A stretch of 64,000 nucleotides of DNA, from contig NC_079148.1 of the NCBI RefSeq assembly GCF_945859685.1, positions 50,044,421-50,108,420 of the forward strand. Direction: 5' to 3'. A model generated the notes under the pieces. The model did no database searches, was not told the origin of the DNA, and worked only from the letters and a program-made list of their open reading frames with translations. Of this stretch, positions 47,243 through 58,640 are shown in pieces. How positions within the stretch are numbered: position 1 is the stretch's first letter; each line of letters begins with the position of its first letter. Source of the stretch: Eupeodes corollae. Its lineage: Eukaryota > Arthropoda > Insecta > Diptera > Syrphidae. The position numbers and the translations under genes are program-made.

Positions 47243-48259
47243 GGAATTTACAAGCAGAAGCAGGCAAAGGACATTTGGTAATTCATTAAGTTACGGAAGT
47301 TGAACTTGGATCTGCAATTTCCCAGGACGAGCTACCAATTATAGCTTTTAAACTCACTTTGCGACAGATGGACTAGGTAAGGTATACATATATGGGATTC
47401 TGCTATGTTCTTGTGTAGAGAACCCATCAGATGGACTTCTATGGCCGAAGGCTGTCCCATAAATTGAAATCGCAACGCTTCACCAGTTCCAGGCCGTGTG
47501 TTACATTTTTTTTCTTTCTATTTTTGTTGTTGTTTTGCTGTCGTAGTTGTTTTCTTGTGTCGTGAATAGTTGGCACTTTAGAAGGACCAAAGTGGCGCAC
47601 CCACCATTAACGGAATTGAGCCGGAGTGTATAAACCACCTTGGATACGGTCTACCTGCGACCTGACCCGATGATGATGATGATGCCAACAACTCTCCACT
47701 GATCCCAATCAACTATGCATATTTATTGGCCCACATACGGTGAAATATTTCCTGGACTCCTGAGCCAACAGTATATATCCAAAGAATCAGGCTATGAAGA
47801 GTCAGACACTGAGGCAGAGGCAGAGACGAAGACAGAGTAAGAGAGGGAGCCAGAAACTTTGGTCCATTTGGTCGTTCTGCATCCGTCTGTCTGTTTGTTC
47901 ATCCATTAATCTTCTCGGAGGCGTAATAGGAAGTTGCACAGTGTCTCGTTATACACTCCTGGGTACATTTGTTGATTTGTGTGAACCAAAGTGTCTTGTT
48001 GTAGCCTTTTGAGTGCTCCACGTCTATAAACGTGAATCTTTGTCCCTCACTCGTCGTCGTCATCGTAGCCGTCGTCGTCACCACCACTATACTGGCTCTG
48101 GATGGATGTGGAACAAAAGGCATACCAAATGAATTCAAGCACGACGCATTGCCAACGGAATGGACCTTCACTCCACAATTCACCCCCGACTCAACTCTCT
48201 ATGATGAGGATAACGATGATGGGACAACGAAAACGGTTGTACGGTGGCACCACCGCACC

Positions 48260-48353
48260 GGTGATGACTACGACGACGACGGCTAGGAATACGACTACGA
48301 CGACAACGACTACTGCTACGACGATGACGACGACGACGACGACGTCGACAAAT
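48260..48353. repeat. GAC/CGA trinucleotide-rich tract
   Basis: Imperfect ACGACGACG runs, in total about 90 bp, giving poly-Thr, poly-Asp or poly-Arg translations depending on frame. Confidence 0.8.
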
Positions 48354-49214
48354 AACTAACAAGCCAATTTCTGGCCAGAAAGTCTGGGGTACTAATGTGG
48401 CCATATTTCGAGGGAATGGACATAATAATCGTGCAGTTGGAAGGTTTATTGCTGGGTTAAGTCCCATGTTCCGCTTGCTGATGCTAGATGGTCTTTTTAC
48501 CCTTGAGTGGCGATGAAATTAAACCTTGGCATCGTACATATATAGATGCGGACCATAACATGGAGAAAGGGGTGGCGGGCGGTAAGGCCAATCTGCTGGA
48601 CCTGGACAAGGAGTTGAGATTTTTTGTTTTGTGGAGCAGGCGTTCAACAAGACTAATTGAATTTTTGTGTTATAAGTGATTCTGTGTGTAGGTCGAGACT
48701 TTTGGCTAAATTTCTGTATATTTGTATGTGTATAGAGGTACAAAAGCTGATGGAGGATGAAATTCATTAAAAACATATAACATGTGTTAATATAAATGTT
48801 GGCCTTCCTTCCGGTTAGAATTGGATTTTAATGGTTGAAATGGGATTTCGGTTGAATTTTTGTTTTTTGATTGTTTTATTTTCTTTTTTTTATAAGAAAT
48901 CATGGTAGATATTTTATTTTTCAGGCGATTTATTCGTCGAATCACATTTCAATTTAATTTCGAAGTTATAATCTTTTTCCTAAAATCATTTGAGCTGTTG
49001 AGAGTCCGTTTAATACCTTGCGAAACAAAAAAAACTTTTAAGAGATGAAAAGTGCCATACAAAATACTTAACTTATTTTTTTCGAAAGTTTGATTTTGCC
49101 AAAAAATCGTTTAATCACTCTTATAACGTTATCCACAAGAGTATATTTGTATTTCTTAAATGTAAAGAGTTTTCCAGTAAAAGGTTTCATTCTCATAACT
49201 ATTCCATTTTCTGT

Positions 49215-49584
49215 TAATTGTATGCTACCAGAGAGTGCCATAGATCCTCCTGAACTTGAGAGTGTGAATAATTATGACAAATATTCTATCGCATTTTTCT
49301 TCTGTTCCAGATAGCATCCCTCCTATTGCCCTAAAGAGGTGTGCTACATCCCTGACAAAACCACTGCTTGAACTTTTTCATGTGTCATATATTCTATACA
49401 TCTCTTTCGGAGTGGACGAAAAACTGCATTTGGACAGCCAGTTCCTAAAAAAAAAGTTTATTATTCCCTCTTAGTATCGTCCAATTGCGTCCCTTTTTCC
49501 AAGGTCATGAAAACGCTTACTAATCATCAAAAAAATTATTACTCAGAAGAAATATCTTGAAAAACGAAAGCTTCTTTATGACCA
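49215..49584 (+). mobile_element. Jockey/CR1-like LINE, copy 4, left part
   Basis: Enters upstream of the polymerase (ESAIDPPELESV, about 49235-49270), then VPDSIPPIALKRCATSLTKP (about 49303-49362) aligns with DGIPAIVLKRCSLSLAKP of copy 3. Frames shift through FSKVMKTLTNHQ (about 49496-49530) to KRKLLYDQ (ends about 49585), where a MITE interrupts it. Confidence 0.82.
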
Positions 49585-49843
49585 GGGCCCTATTCCTTAA
49601 TAATTATGTACTTTTTAAAATATTGACATGTGACAAATGTGTTGAAAAATTACAATGACCAATTTGTCATTCCAACTGTGACAATTTCTTTATGAAACAA
49701 AAAGGTAACAATTGTAGAGTATTTCCCTACAATAATTCTAAAAAATTGACGTATTGTTTATGTAACAGATTTTAAAAAATGTCAAGTTGGAAATTAACAA
49801 TACGTCACCTATCATAACTGTCAATGTTTATCAAATGGGCCCC
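49585..49843. mobile_element. Small MITE-like insert with GGGCCC ends
   Basis: A 259-bp AT-rich noncoding insert. Left end GGGCCCTATTCCTTAA and, in reverse complement, right end GGGGCCCATTTGATAA form an imperfect terminal inverted repeat. LINE copy 4 reads up to its left edge and resumes on its right, so it is an insertion. No clear target duplication was found; superfamily not assigned. Confidence 0.6.
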
Positions 49844-50350
49844 ATGTAGTAATAGATCAACCTTGGATTTAAAGGTTTAGCTAACAGAACATAAGAACAA
49901 ATCTTCACATCGTTTTTAGAAAGTGAGAGTATTGTACTTCATTTTTCTTCGCTTGTCACTAAGCTGCCTTATCAAAATGCGAGCTTTTGGTATTGGTGAA
50001 TATCTTTTTCGTTGAATAATTGACTATTTTTCTAAGTGTTTTATACAAGTTGTAGGTATAAGATAGATACACAAGTATAAAATTCACAAAATAAATGCTG
50101 GCTTTCCCAAGGCTCCATTTTGTCTCCAACTCTCTTCTTTTTCTTCATAAACGATCCCTGGCTGACACTTCTAATGCATTTAACTGTTTTGATAATGACA
50201 ATACCGTACCCTCAACTTTTATATTCGTTTCAGATGTGAAACTTCATCAGCAGTGTGGCTTATCGACATTATTGTCCAATGAGGAATTATTAACCGTGTA
50301 GAATACAATACTTCGCAATCTCAAAATGGTATCCTGCATGTTTCCAACTG
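49844..50350 (+). mobile_element. Jockey/CR1-like LINE, copy 4, right part
   Basis: Continues the polymerase after the MITE: LPYQNASFWYW / KMRAFGIGEYLF (about 49965-50010), HKINAGFPKAPFCLQLSS (about 50080-50130, motif B region) and a decayed catalytic region around 50190-50220. The frame dissolves after about 50300. Plus strand, like the other copies. Confidence 0.78.
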
Positions 50351-51049
50351 ATACTTTCAAAGCCGTTATCTTTTCAAAATTTACACGAAAAACTACGACA
50401 ATACTTACAATTAAACGACACAAGCTTTAACAACGCCTTCAAATTCTTTTGAAAAATTTGACTATTTCGTGAAACTAAAGCTTTTTTTGCGTCGGCGCGC
50501 CGCCGTCCTGAAGCGTAATTTCTTCAGACAATATTTAAACTGGTGGATAAGTTATAAACGAGTTATACTAAAACCTTGTCATCGCTGAAGAACAATTGAG
50601 CATATTAATGCTGTAGTACATAGTGTTGGTGAAATCCAAGGTTTCTGCGTGCATCTGTGAAATAATATAAGCATTATCCAAGCGGTTATGCATAGTATTT
50701 TGAATAAAAATTTGGGATTCTTTAAAAAATCGAAGAATGATTCTTAAAAGCCTTTCTATCCTCATTATTCCACAATGAGGCTGATGCAATTGTATAATGG
50801 TAAATGAATTTTTTGACTTCTTCAAATTTGTTTTGTAATGATTATGATAAAAGAAAAATCATCCAAGTCGGTTAAGACAATCTTGATTTTTTTCGAAAAA
50901 ACCGAACGGTTATTGATTTCAGAAAAAAAATGTTTTTATTAAAACTTATCAAAATTTTAGAGTCTCATCTTGGATACATCAAATCTACTGTTTACTTGTT
51001 TGCACCAAGCTCAATTCATTCCAGACTTAAAAAAGGGAATTCCTGATGT
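50351..51049. other. Noncoding DNA
   Basis: No gene supported. The minus-strand frame 50568-50825 has no recognisable domain. Confidence 0.5.
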
Positions 51050-52785
51050 CTTACTTACTTACTTAAGGTGGCGCTACAGTCCGGGGCGGACCTGGGAATC
51101 AACCAACAAGCGTTTCCAGCGGTCCCTAGCTAGCTGTCTCCAGTTTCGCACGCCAAGTTGGTTGAGGTCCTCTCCCGCCAGGGTGCGCCAACTCAGTCAC
51201 GGTCTTTCTCTACCGCGCAGTCCCTCGGGATTATATTCGAAGACCTTCCCGGCTGGAAAGTTGATGTCCATCCGCTCTACATGACCTAGACATATAAGTC
51301 GTTGGACTTTGATTCTGTTAACTAGGTCAGTGTCGCTGTACAGCCCGTACAGTTCGTCGTTATATCTTCTCCTCCATTCTCCATCTATGCGTACGTGACC
51401 AAAAATCACCCGAAGAATATTTCTCTCGAAGCATTATGAGACGCTCTAATCTTCGGGATGATAAGTGTCTTATAGATGGTGATTTAAGATGCTCGAGAGA
51501 TGACTTTATTTCTCGATTGCCTTCTAAGTCCACAGAAGCAGCGACTTGCAAGAGTTATTCCTCGTTTGATTTCAGCGCTGGTGTCGTTATCTGTGTTGAT
51601 AGCAGTGCCTAGATAGACAAATTCCTTAACTACCCCAAAGTTATAGCTGTCCATGGTGAAGTTTTGTCAAAAGACGTCGTTGTTCAGTGTCCTTTTTGAT
51701 GACAGCATATACTTGGTCTTGCCCTCATTGACCACTAAACCTATCTTTTTCGCTTCCTTCGCAATGCTCAAAAACGCTCCATTGACATCACGCTTTGATC
51801 TTCCAATTATGTCAATATCATCTGCGTATCCAAATAATTGGATGGACCTTTGGAAGATTGTTCCTCTAGTGTTGAGTTGACTGTTGAGTTTTGCACAATT
51901 CTTTCCAGAACGATGTTGAAGAAGTCGCATGACAGTGCATCGCCTTGTCTAAAACCTTTTTTGAAATCAAATGCATCGGTGAGATCTTTTCCGACTTTGA
52001 TAGAGCAGCGTGCATTCTACATCCGACCATATTTTGCAGATGAGTTGGTGCATGCTCCATACCAATTCGTCGCCTGCTGCTTTGAATAGTTCGGCAGCGA
52101 TGCCGTCAGCTCCAGCAGCTTTGTTTGACTTAAGTTTAGATATAGCTATCTTCACTTCGTCAAGGTCGGGTAGGCGGAATTGTTGATCTTCGTCGCCGAG
52201 GTTGAGTGGTTCTATCTCCCTTACAGTGGAATTCGGTTCGTCATCGCCGTTATATAATTTGGAGAAGTGATCTTTCCATATTCTCAGCATCGACTGCGGT
52301 TCTACTACGATGTTCCCATGATCGTCTTTACAGGCTTCGGTTCGTGGCTGGTACCCTTGGGAGGATTTTTGTACCTTTTGGTAAAATTTACGAACCTCAA
52401 TCCTGTTGTGACATCCCTCTATCTCCTCGATCACGCGCTTCTCATGCTCTCTTTTTTTCCATCTAAGAAGCCGGTGTTCGTCTCTCCTCTTCTGCTCGTA
52501 TAGCTCGCGAGTAGCTCTAGTCCTTTTGTGCAGCGCCGTTTTGTATGTCTCTTGTTTCGCTGCGTGCGCTTGCCGGCATTTGTCGTCAAACCAGGGGTTT
52601 CGCTGTGGTGGCCGTGTGAAACCTAGCACTTCAGAGGCGGCATCTCTGGTGGCTGCATGGCAATGTTGCCACTGGTTTTCAATGCTTGATGCAGGCAGCA
52701 TAAGACTCCTTAAGTGGTTATTAGAGACTCGATCGGAAAAGGACATGGCAGTCTCTTGCGATAAAGTCGTGCTTTGTTTTAAGCT
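51050..52785 (-). mobile_element. RTE-like LINE, copy 2, internally deleted, inverted
   Basis: Minus strand. A clean 259-residue open stretch (52746-51967) reads the linker PPQRNPWFDDKCRQAHAAKQ, RDEHRLLRWKKREHEKRV, VRKFYQKVQKSSQGYQ and the start of the polymerase LKSNKAAGADGIAAELFKAA with MHQLICKIW. It then jumps directly to RKRSHRCI, losing most fingers and palm sequence that copy 1 keeps (about 3770-4090). Downstream frames restore GYADDIDIIGRSKRDV (catalytic YADD, about 51830-51790), VVNEGKTKYMLSSK, AINTDNDTSAEIKR and VQRLICLGHVERMD (about 51310-51265). The TAAG tail (51050-51065) closes it. Fewer stops than copy 1, so probably younger, but not functional. Confidence 0.92.
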
Positions 52786-54954
52786 TACTCAAAAAAAAAA
52801 AAAAACAAATCCAAATTTTGAGCACAAAATTCAGAAAGACATCTTACATGCAATTTCGAGAAGCTACCTGAAAATATGAGTCCTTTAACTTAACAGGCAA
52901 GATAATATTCAAAAATCTAACCTTGATTTGGACTGGATAATTTTATAAGTACGTTTCAAATATTCCATATTTTTGGATCAATAAACAATTTTCCTCTAAA
53001 CACGTAAAAGTTTGTTCATTTTCAATCTTTCAAACTTTAAGGTTTAATTAAAGTGTATGCATTAATTGGTTTACTCACGCCAACAAGAGTCAAAATCGAA
53101 AAATGTCAGTATCTCATCCCGGTTACTTCTTGGCCTCGTCTTAGTATCAGGGTTTTTCTAGTAAGAAGTTCTATTTGTAGTCTCGATTCTTAAGGTGGAA
53201 AAACGCGATATGTAGGAAAATGCAAAAGTTTTTTAAAATAGTGACATAATTTTCTAACATCCTGTTTATGGCAATTATTTCTATAAATTCTTTTATAAAA
53301 ATAAACATAAAACATAAAGAAAGAAAATTCATAAGTCCATGTCGATTCAAAAACCAAATATTAGAATTTGTATTATAAATCAAATTTAAGTTCTTTATGC
53401 TTTTAATTTAGACCTTAAGTAAACACAAGTGCATTACATCCTGTACTTTTAGAATACAGTCCCAAAAAAACAGACTATTTCCTTGCAATTTTTTTATAAT
53501 ATTTGTACAATGAAAAAAGGTACAGAACTTGCAACATCACCCACATCCATAAACTCCCTTAGATATCGTCCTACAAGTCCAAAATACATACATTTATATG
53601 TATATACTGTTACGTTGGGTCCATTTTTAACAGCGCTATAGTGTGGTCGGTGTTGGTTGCATTTTTTGTGGGCGGTTTCCTATGCGGCCACAGTTTGGCG
53701 TCGTGGTGTGCACTTGCAACCCCACAACCATTCCCCACCGATGATTTCAATTCACGCCAGTAGCGTATCCGGGAAATCGATTATTGGATTCAAAGCGTGC
53801 AAACATTAAACGACAGCAAAATAACAACAATAAAAAAGAAAATAGTAAATAAATGCAGGAAACCTAGAACAATGAATCAAAGGGAAATGCAATTTTAGGC
53901 CAACAAGCCTTCCTTTTTTTTTCCAACGTTACGTTTCACAGAAATATCGATGGATGCAACATTATTCATGACACTACCATCCAGCTTCCAGCACCATCAG
54001 TTATATGCATAAAGGGGTAAGCGGATAAGGGGTGTTGGTTATTCGTTATTCTTTTGGCATGCCACCGAACACAGACTCTTGAAATCGGAAGAGCTAAAAA
54101 TACCGCCTGTTCGGGTCTCTTTATGGCATATTTTGTGTTAATGCACGGGTTAAGCTGTCGGGTCTTGAAAACACTTCACGGTTGAATTGACATCGTCGTC
54201 GTCTCATTCGTTCGTCGTTTATGGAGCACTCCACTTAAGGATACTCTTTTAAGGTGACTCTTTTGGCTCATCTGGTTTGAAGAGTGCTGGGCACGCGACA
54301 TCTCGGCTGCGGCATTGGAATACCTACTTATCCAGTTGGTGGCAAAAGACACGAATAGCAGGCGCGATAATCCACCACCGCGCACCGCTCACCACCGTGC
54401 GACTCCGTTTGACTTTGCCTTTTCCACGGTGCGTCGTCGTCGCTTTCACTGCGCTGCCTTTATGAAACTGAAAGTGCTTAAGAGTTTTATTTGTCATTTG
54501 TTAAATGTCGATTAAGTTAATTCCTCCATGGCGATATGGCGGGATGGGTTCCCCCTTTTTTTTGTCTTCGGTAGGGTGTATAAGTATTTTAAGTATCTAT
54601 TTACTGCATGATGAGATGAATACTATTTTTAGGAGCATAGTTTGTTTTTAAAACAAATTTTATATCAACAGATGAAAAAATGCTATTTGACAGGATAAAT
54701 CACTTGATTCATGGTTCATAAGTTGAATGTAAATCACTTTTGAGTGGGGGCAGGGTACTCATACGAAGAAATTTAATATTTATCGAGATTGGAAGAAAAG
54801 TGCACGTATTTTGGATTTAAATCAAAACTACTCGAATAATGCCCTTTTTTATTACACGACATTCGGAATAATTTTTTTTTTTTATTGTCGAATTTTTTAA
54901 TGGGTGTGAATTATGAATTAATATCAAATTTAGGTTTTTTTAACTCATAATTGA
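52786..54954. other. Noncoding DNA, poly-A-like tract at its left edge
   Basis: A 15-A run at 52790-52804 borders the RTE-like copy. Next is AT-rich DNA, then a more balanced block (53600-54560) with CGTCGT triplets. No gene is supported. Confidence 0.55.
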
Positions 54955-55092
54955 AAGTTTTTGTGAGTAAATTTAAAACTGTTGACATTTATTGATGCTT
55001 CAAGATGCCTAGAATCTATTAAATAGTTTCTAAATAGATGTCAACTATTCTTAATAGTGTACAAAAAATCTATTAGTAGATAGTTTACTTTT
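54955..55092 (+). repeat. R174 repeat family, diverged 5'-end fragment
   Basis: AAACTGTTGACATTTATTGA followed by TGCTTCAAGATGCCTAGAAT and a TTTCTAAATAGATGTC block corresponds to the conserved 5' block TTGACATTTCCCGACGTTTC...CCCTAGAGTC...TTTTTAGAAAGATATC of copy C. Only the first ~130 bp remain. Confidence 0.55.
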
Positions 55093-55102
55093 TTTAAAAG
55101 TT

Positions 55103-55708
55103 AGTCTGGAATGCGACTCAACTTGATGACTCAACATTCTGGCCTGTCTGACGATATTTCAGTTTGAAGCCATTATCTTAATTCAGTCTCGAGATAATAC
55201 TTTTGTTAATTTTTTGTATAAGTCTTTAGTTGTTTTTAAAGAAGTTGTTAATTTGAATTTTCTAAAATATTAACGTAAAGTCTAAATCAGTTTAATTTCA
55301 ATATGAATTTTTGTTCCGGAGATTTTTATGTAGAAAACCAATTGGTACCAATTTTTAGCAGCATTTTTATTGCTTTCATTTCTTATAAAAATTGCCGTCT
55401 ATATTTTTTAAAAAAATTAAAACATTTCGTTTTGAATGAAATAATTTTGAAGTCAACATTTTCATGTTTTTCAAGACAATAAATGGATAAAATTAGCTTT
55501 TTTTAATTTTTCTTACTTACTTATTTTTTGTAGATTTTTATTTTTATAAAAATATGACCATAGGATTTGCCTAATATTGAATGAATTTCAAACCAAAATA
55601 TTTATTTTTCTAACATATTCGAGTCAAAACCCAACATTTTTTGATTTTTATTGTTGGCAAGAAAATTGTCACTTCGATTACCAGATATCAAATTGTTATT
55701 CTTCGAAC
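55103..55708 (-). repeat. R174 repeat family, diverged 3'-end fragment
   Basis: Begins with the 3' terminus in reverse (CTGGAATGCGACTCAACTTG, then GGCCTGTCTGACGA). Internal units follow, to TTGTCACTTCGATTACCAGA and TATCAAATTGTTATTCTTCG, where copy B would continue with TTGCACAAAATTG. The break at 55708 coincides with the start of LOA-like LINE sequence. With the piece at 54955 it forms a head-to-tail-end inverted pair. Confidence 0.65.
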
Positions 55709-57720
55709 TTGCTCCTGTATCCAAAGAGTCTGCTGGACTTTGATGAGCTTATTTAGATTTACCATCTTGTTCAGTGCGGTCCACCATACGACAACTCCAT
55801 AAATGAGTATCGTTCTGTTTACCGAAGTGTATAGCAAGTGGGTTATTTTTGGGGAGAAGCCCCATTTCGATTCTATGGCCTTTTTACAAGTAAAAAGCGC
55901 TACAGTAGCCTTTTTTACTCTTTCATCAATATTTGCCTTCCAATTTAGTTTTTTGTCTAAAATGAGTCCTAAATATTAAGCTTGGTCGGAAAAGCTTAAT
56001 GGTATTTCTTTAATCTTGGGTGGGCTAATCTGAGGAATTTTATATCTTTTCGAAAAGGGTATTAGTTCTATTTTATGTGGATTGACGTCCAAGCCACATT
56101 GCTTAGCCCATTTTGTTAGCCTATTTAAGGCATTTTGTAGGAGTTCCGAGAGAACTTGGGGTGTTTCCCAGATACAGATATTGCAACGTCGTCAGCATAG
56201 GCAATCACCCTGAAACCCTCTGCTTCCAATGATGTCGTTTACTACGATGTTAAATAAAATAGGCGAAAGGACCCCACCTTGGGGGTCCTTAGAGTCTGAT
56301 GTAAATTTCAATCAATCTTTCCAAGGTCTTAAGAAGAAAGGATGATAGGCTGATTGGTCGTAGATCTTTAGGGTTAACGTGGGAGGGTTTCCCTGCTTTA
56401 GGAATGAAGCCTACTTTCGCCATTGTCCAGGCTTTGGGAATATATCTCAACCTTAAACAGCTTGTCAGAATGATTTCCAATGGTGGAATGATCATTTCTG
56501 AGCATTTTTGTAGATCGGCCGGAATGATTCCGTCTGGTCCTGGAGACGTTTAAGTAATTTTTTACTAACATGCATGACCTAAGTTCACCTTTCTCCGATG
56601 TATACAATAGTTCATAGCCAGGAGTCTTGAGGCCTGTGATGATGGAGTTTGAGACCCACGGCTCCTGTATAAAGACGATGTCTTCCTTGTTTCTATGCAA
56701 TCGGAGTACCAGGTTGTTTGCGTTCATGATGGCGTGATGGAGATTAATCTGCGTTTCCTTCTGCTGAAGGGGCTTCTGTGTGGGGCGTGTTAAGCGAATC
56801 TTCGTCTTTTTTGTAGATACGAATCACGATTTTATCAAAACCATACCTAATCACGCCTTTGGTCGCGGCCGGTATAGCCAACTATTCCCTGTTGATCAAC
56901 ACGAGAGCTGATCTATAGTGACCCACTGTCTCGTTCTCAACCTTTGAGGGTGATCAATTTGATGATCATATCTGGGCAGTTGTGTAGAGCAGGGACCATT
57001 ATACGTGCTCTTGGCCTCAAGGAATATTCTCCCTTGCAACAACCTCGAGCTTGGCACCCGGCCAGACTTCTGGCAAGCCATTGACAGCAGCCCTGTACAG
57101 ATCGAAAGATCTCTGATCACCACAGGCGATGAGTTTGATACGATTTTGGTACCATCCTGCATTGGATGTGTCTGGGAAAGGCCCCAGATTCTCCTCGATG
57201 ACAGATAAAAATCTGAAACCGAGGTGAGCCTTGACGTCTGCCCATTGATCATGAGAGATGTTACCATCCACATGACTCCTGTCAATGACCGTGGCTATGA
57301 TCTTGCCTTTGAGCGCGTCGCTGTTGGAATGCATTTTCTGCCTTTTTGATTCAGGCTTTTTGTCCTCGAAAGACCTATTGCGCTTTGACGTTGGGTCGCT
57401 GCAAGTCGATTTGGTATCACTGCTAAGAAAGCCACTAGCCCACTCGAGTTTTCGCGTTTGCTCCGGGGTTCGTTCCACCTCCGATATGACACCGACTGCG
57501 GTTAGAATCCTCTCAGCATTGTGTTGGTCTCGATTGGCCTCCGACTTCGTGGACTTCTTGTTGGCCGGCCAGAGCTGTTTCCGTGTGACCTCCAGAATAA
57601 GTCGCTACTGATACAAATCGGGGTGTGCCCTCCCCTTCGAGTCAATTCCACATGTCGTAGATTTTGTCTTTGATCATTGCTGTTACTTTAGTTTGAACTC
57701 AATCAACCCAATAGTTTGGG
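55709..57720 (-). mobile_element. LOA-like LINE with ORF1, deleted and frameshifted
   Basis: Minus strand. ORF1 (nucleic-acid binding protein) starts at 57478, MERTPEQTRKLEWASGF, with KGKIIATVIDRSHVDGNISH and AGWYQNRIKLIACGDQRSFD, then shifts to RYGFDKIVIRIYKKDED near 56840. The endonuclease start (NLVLRLHRNKEDIVFIQEPW, about 56715-56660) is cut short. The polymerase entry (AWTMAKVGFIPKAGKPSHVN, then RPISLSSFLLKTLERLIE, about 56430-56310) is followed directly by GGVLSPILFNIVVNDIIGS (about 56285-56225), so palm motif A is deleted. Catalytic AYADDVAISVSG lies near 56205-56165, and the C-terminal part (KLNWKANIDERVKKATVALF; YGVVVWWTALNKMVNL) runs to about 55730. Clade assignment is by overall pattern. 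Confidence 0.85.
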
Positions 57721-58384
57721 CTGCAGAGGAGAGGATATACAGTCACACAGACAGACGGAATTAGGGGACCTACTTTTCCGACTTCCTTACCATCCTGAAT
57801 TCATGTTTAATTAAAATCTCGAGGTGTTTCACGAATCTAATACTTGCCATAAAAATAGTTCCTATGTAAGAAGAGCTTCTTTTACGTGTTTACAAAAAAT
57901 AATTTCTTAGTTTTTCTTACAAAAACTTAAATCAAAACATGTCACGAATTTATTTTTAAATCCAATACTTAAGAACAATTACTATTATTATTAACTTTAA
58001 ACTTATTTCGTCTTCGAACATTGTTGTTTTCAGTTTTGTATTTTTTTGCTCTCAAAATTGATATATATTGGGTTAACAATGCGAGATTTAGAAAAATATC
58101 AGTATCAATGGTTTTAACTGCATTACTTATTTCATAGTTAAAAAAATACCATTTTTATGACAATCCAATGATTTTTCCAAAACAAAAATACAAATTTATT
58201 ATCCTTCAAGTCTTTCTTTGAATTTTTGTCTACACACGATTTTAATATTTTATCTGTCTCAATTGAATTCAAGAACTAAATAAAATAATAAACGTTATTA
58301 ATATTTAACCTAAATACAGGTTTAAATAAAATTTGTTTAAGAATTAGGAATGTTAATGGCGTAGCTTTTAAACATTAATATGTT
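57721..58384. other. AT-rich noncoding DNA
   Basis: No gene or repeat recognised. CACACAGACAGACGGA at 57743-57758 is vaguely like part of the R174 5' block, but too short to call. Confidence 0.5.
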
Positions 58385-58640
58385 TCACTGATGACAGTAC
58401 CCTAAGCTTATCGCATATCTGAGCTGGTTGAATACAATTGAAAAGCGAGCTCTCTCAAACGATTAAACTGTAATACCCGTAGTTTTTCGAATGCTCATTA
58501 GTTTACATTTGAGCTACTAAACAAAGAAACACTGTTAAGTTCACAGTGTTTCTTTGTTAAGCCGCAACTACACGAATATGAAATGCATAATCGGGTTAAA
58601 TTCTGAAGTGCCATCTTATTTAAGCAATAAATCTTTTTAT
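58385..58640 (+). mobile_element. Jockey/CR1-like LINE, copy 5, short rearranged fragment
   Basis: FTDDSTLSLS (about 58386-58415) is the catalytic FADD region with Ala changed to Thr. It is joined by deletion to NTRSFSNAH.FTFE (about 58472-58512) and then KPQLHEYEMHN, the equivalent of SRTTRMWNA. Inside it, a perfect 16-bp hairpin occupies 58520-58558. Confidence 0.7.
58520..58558. repeat. Perfect 16-bp hairpin with 7-nt loop
   Basis: AACAAAGAAACACTGT (58520-58535), loop TAAGTTC, ACAGTGTTTCTTTGTT (58543-58558). The right arm matches the LINE at this position, while the left arm replaces LINE sequence, which suggests template-switch mutation. Confidence 0.9.

Larger units (their letters stand above)
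46376..49214. other. Unique noncoding DNA with pentamer and triplet repeats
   Basis: A (CCAAG)n run lies at 47181-47242, (GAT)n near 47670-47690 and GAC/CGA triplets at 48260-48353. These create the Val-rich and Thr-rich frames at 46852-47226, 48032-48286 and 48102-48359. The frame at 48032 begins with GTG, not ATG. No host exon can be defended. Confidence 0.55.

Noticed and set aside
48032..48359. Frames resembling a secreted acidic protein and a Thr-rich protein
   Set aside because: Both are translations of GTC/GAC triplet repeats; the first lacks an ATG.
58520..58558. microRNA precursor
   Set aside because: The stem is only 16 bp with a 7-nt loop, far below a microRNA hairpin, and it lies in a LINE fragment.
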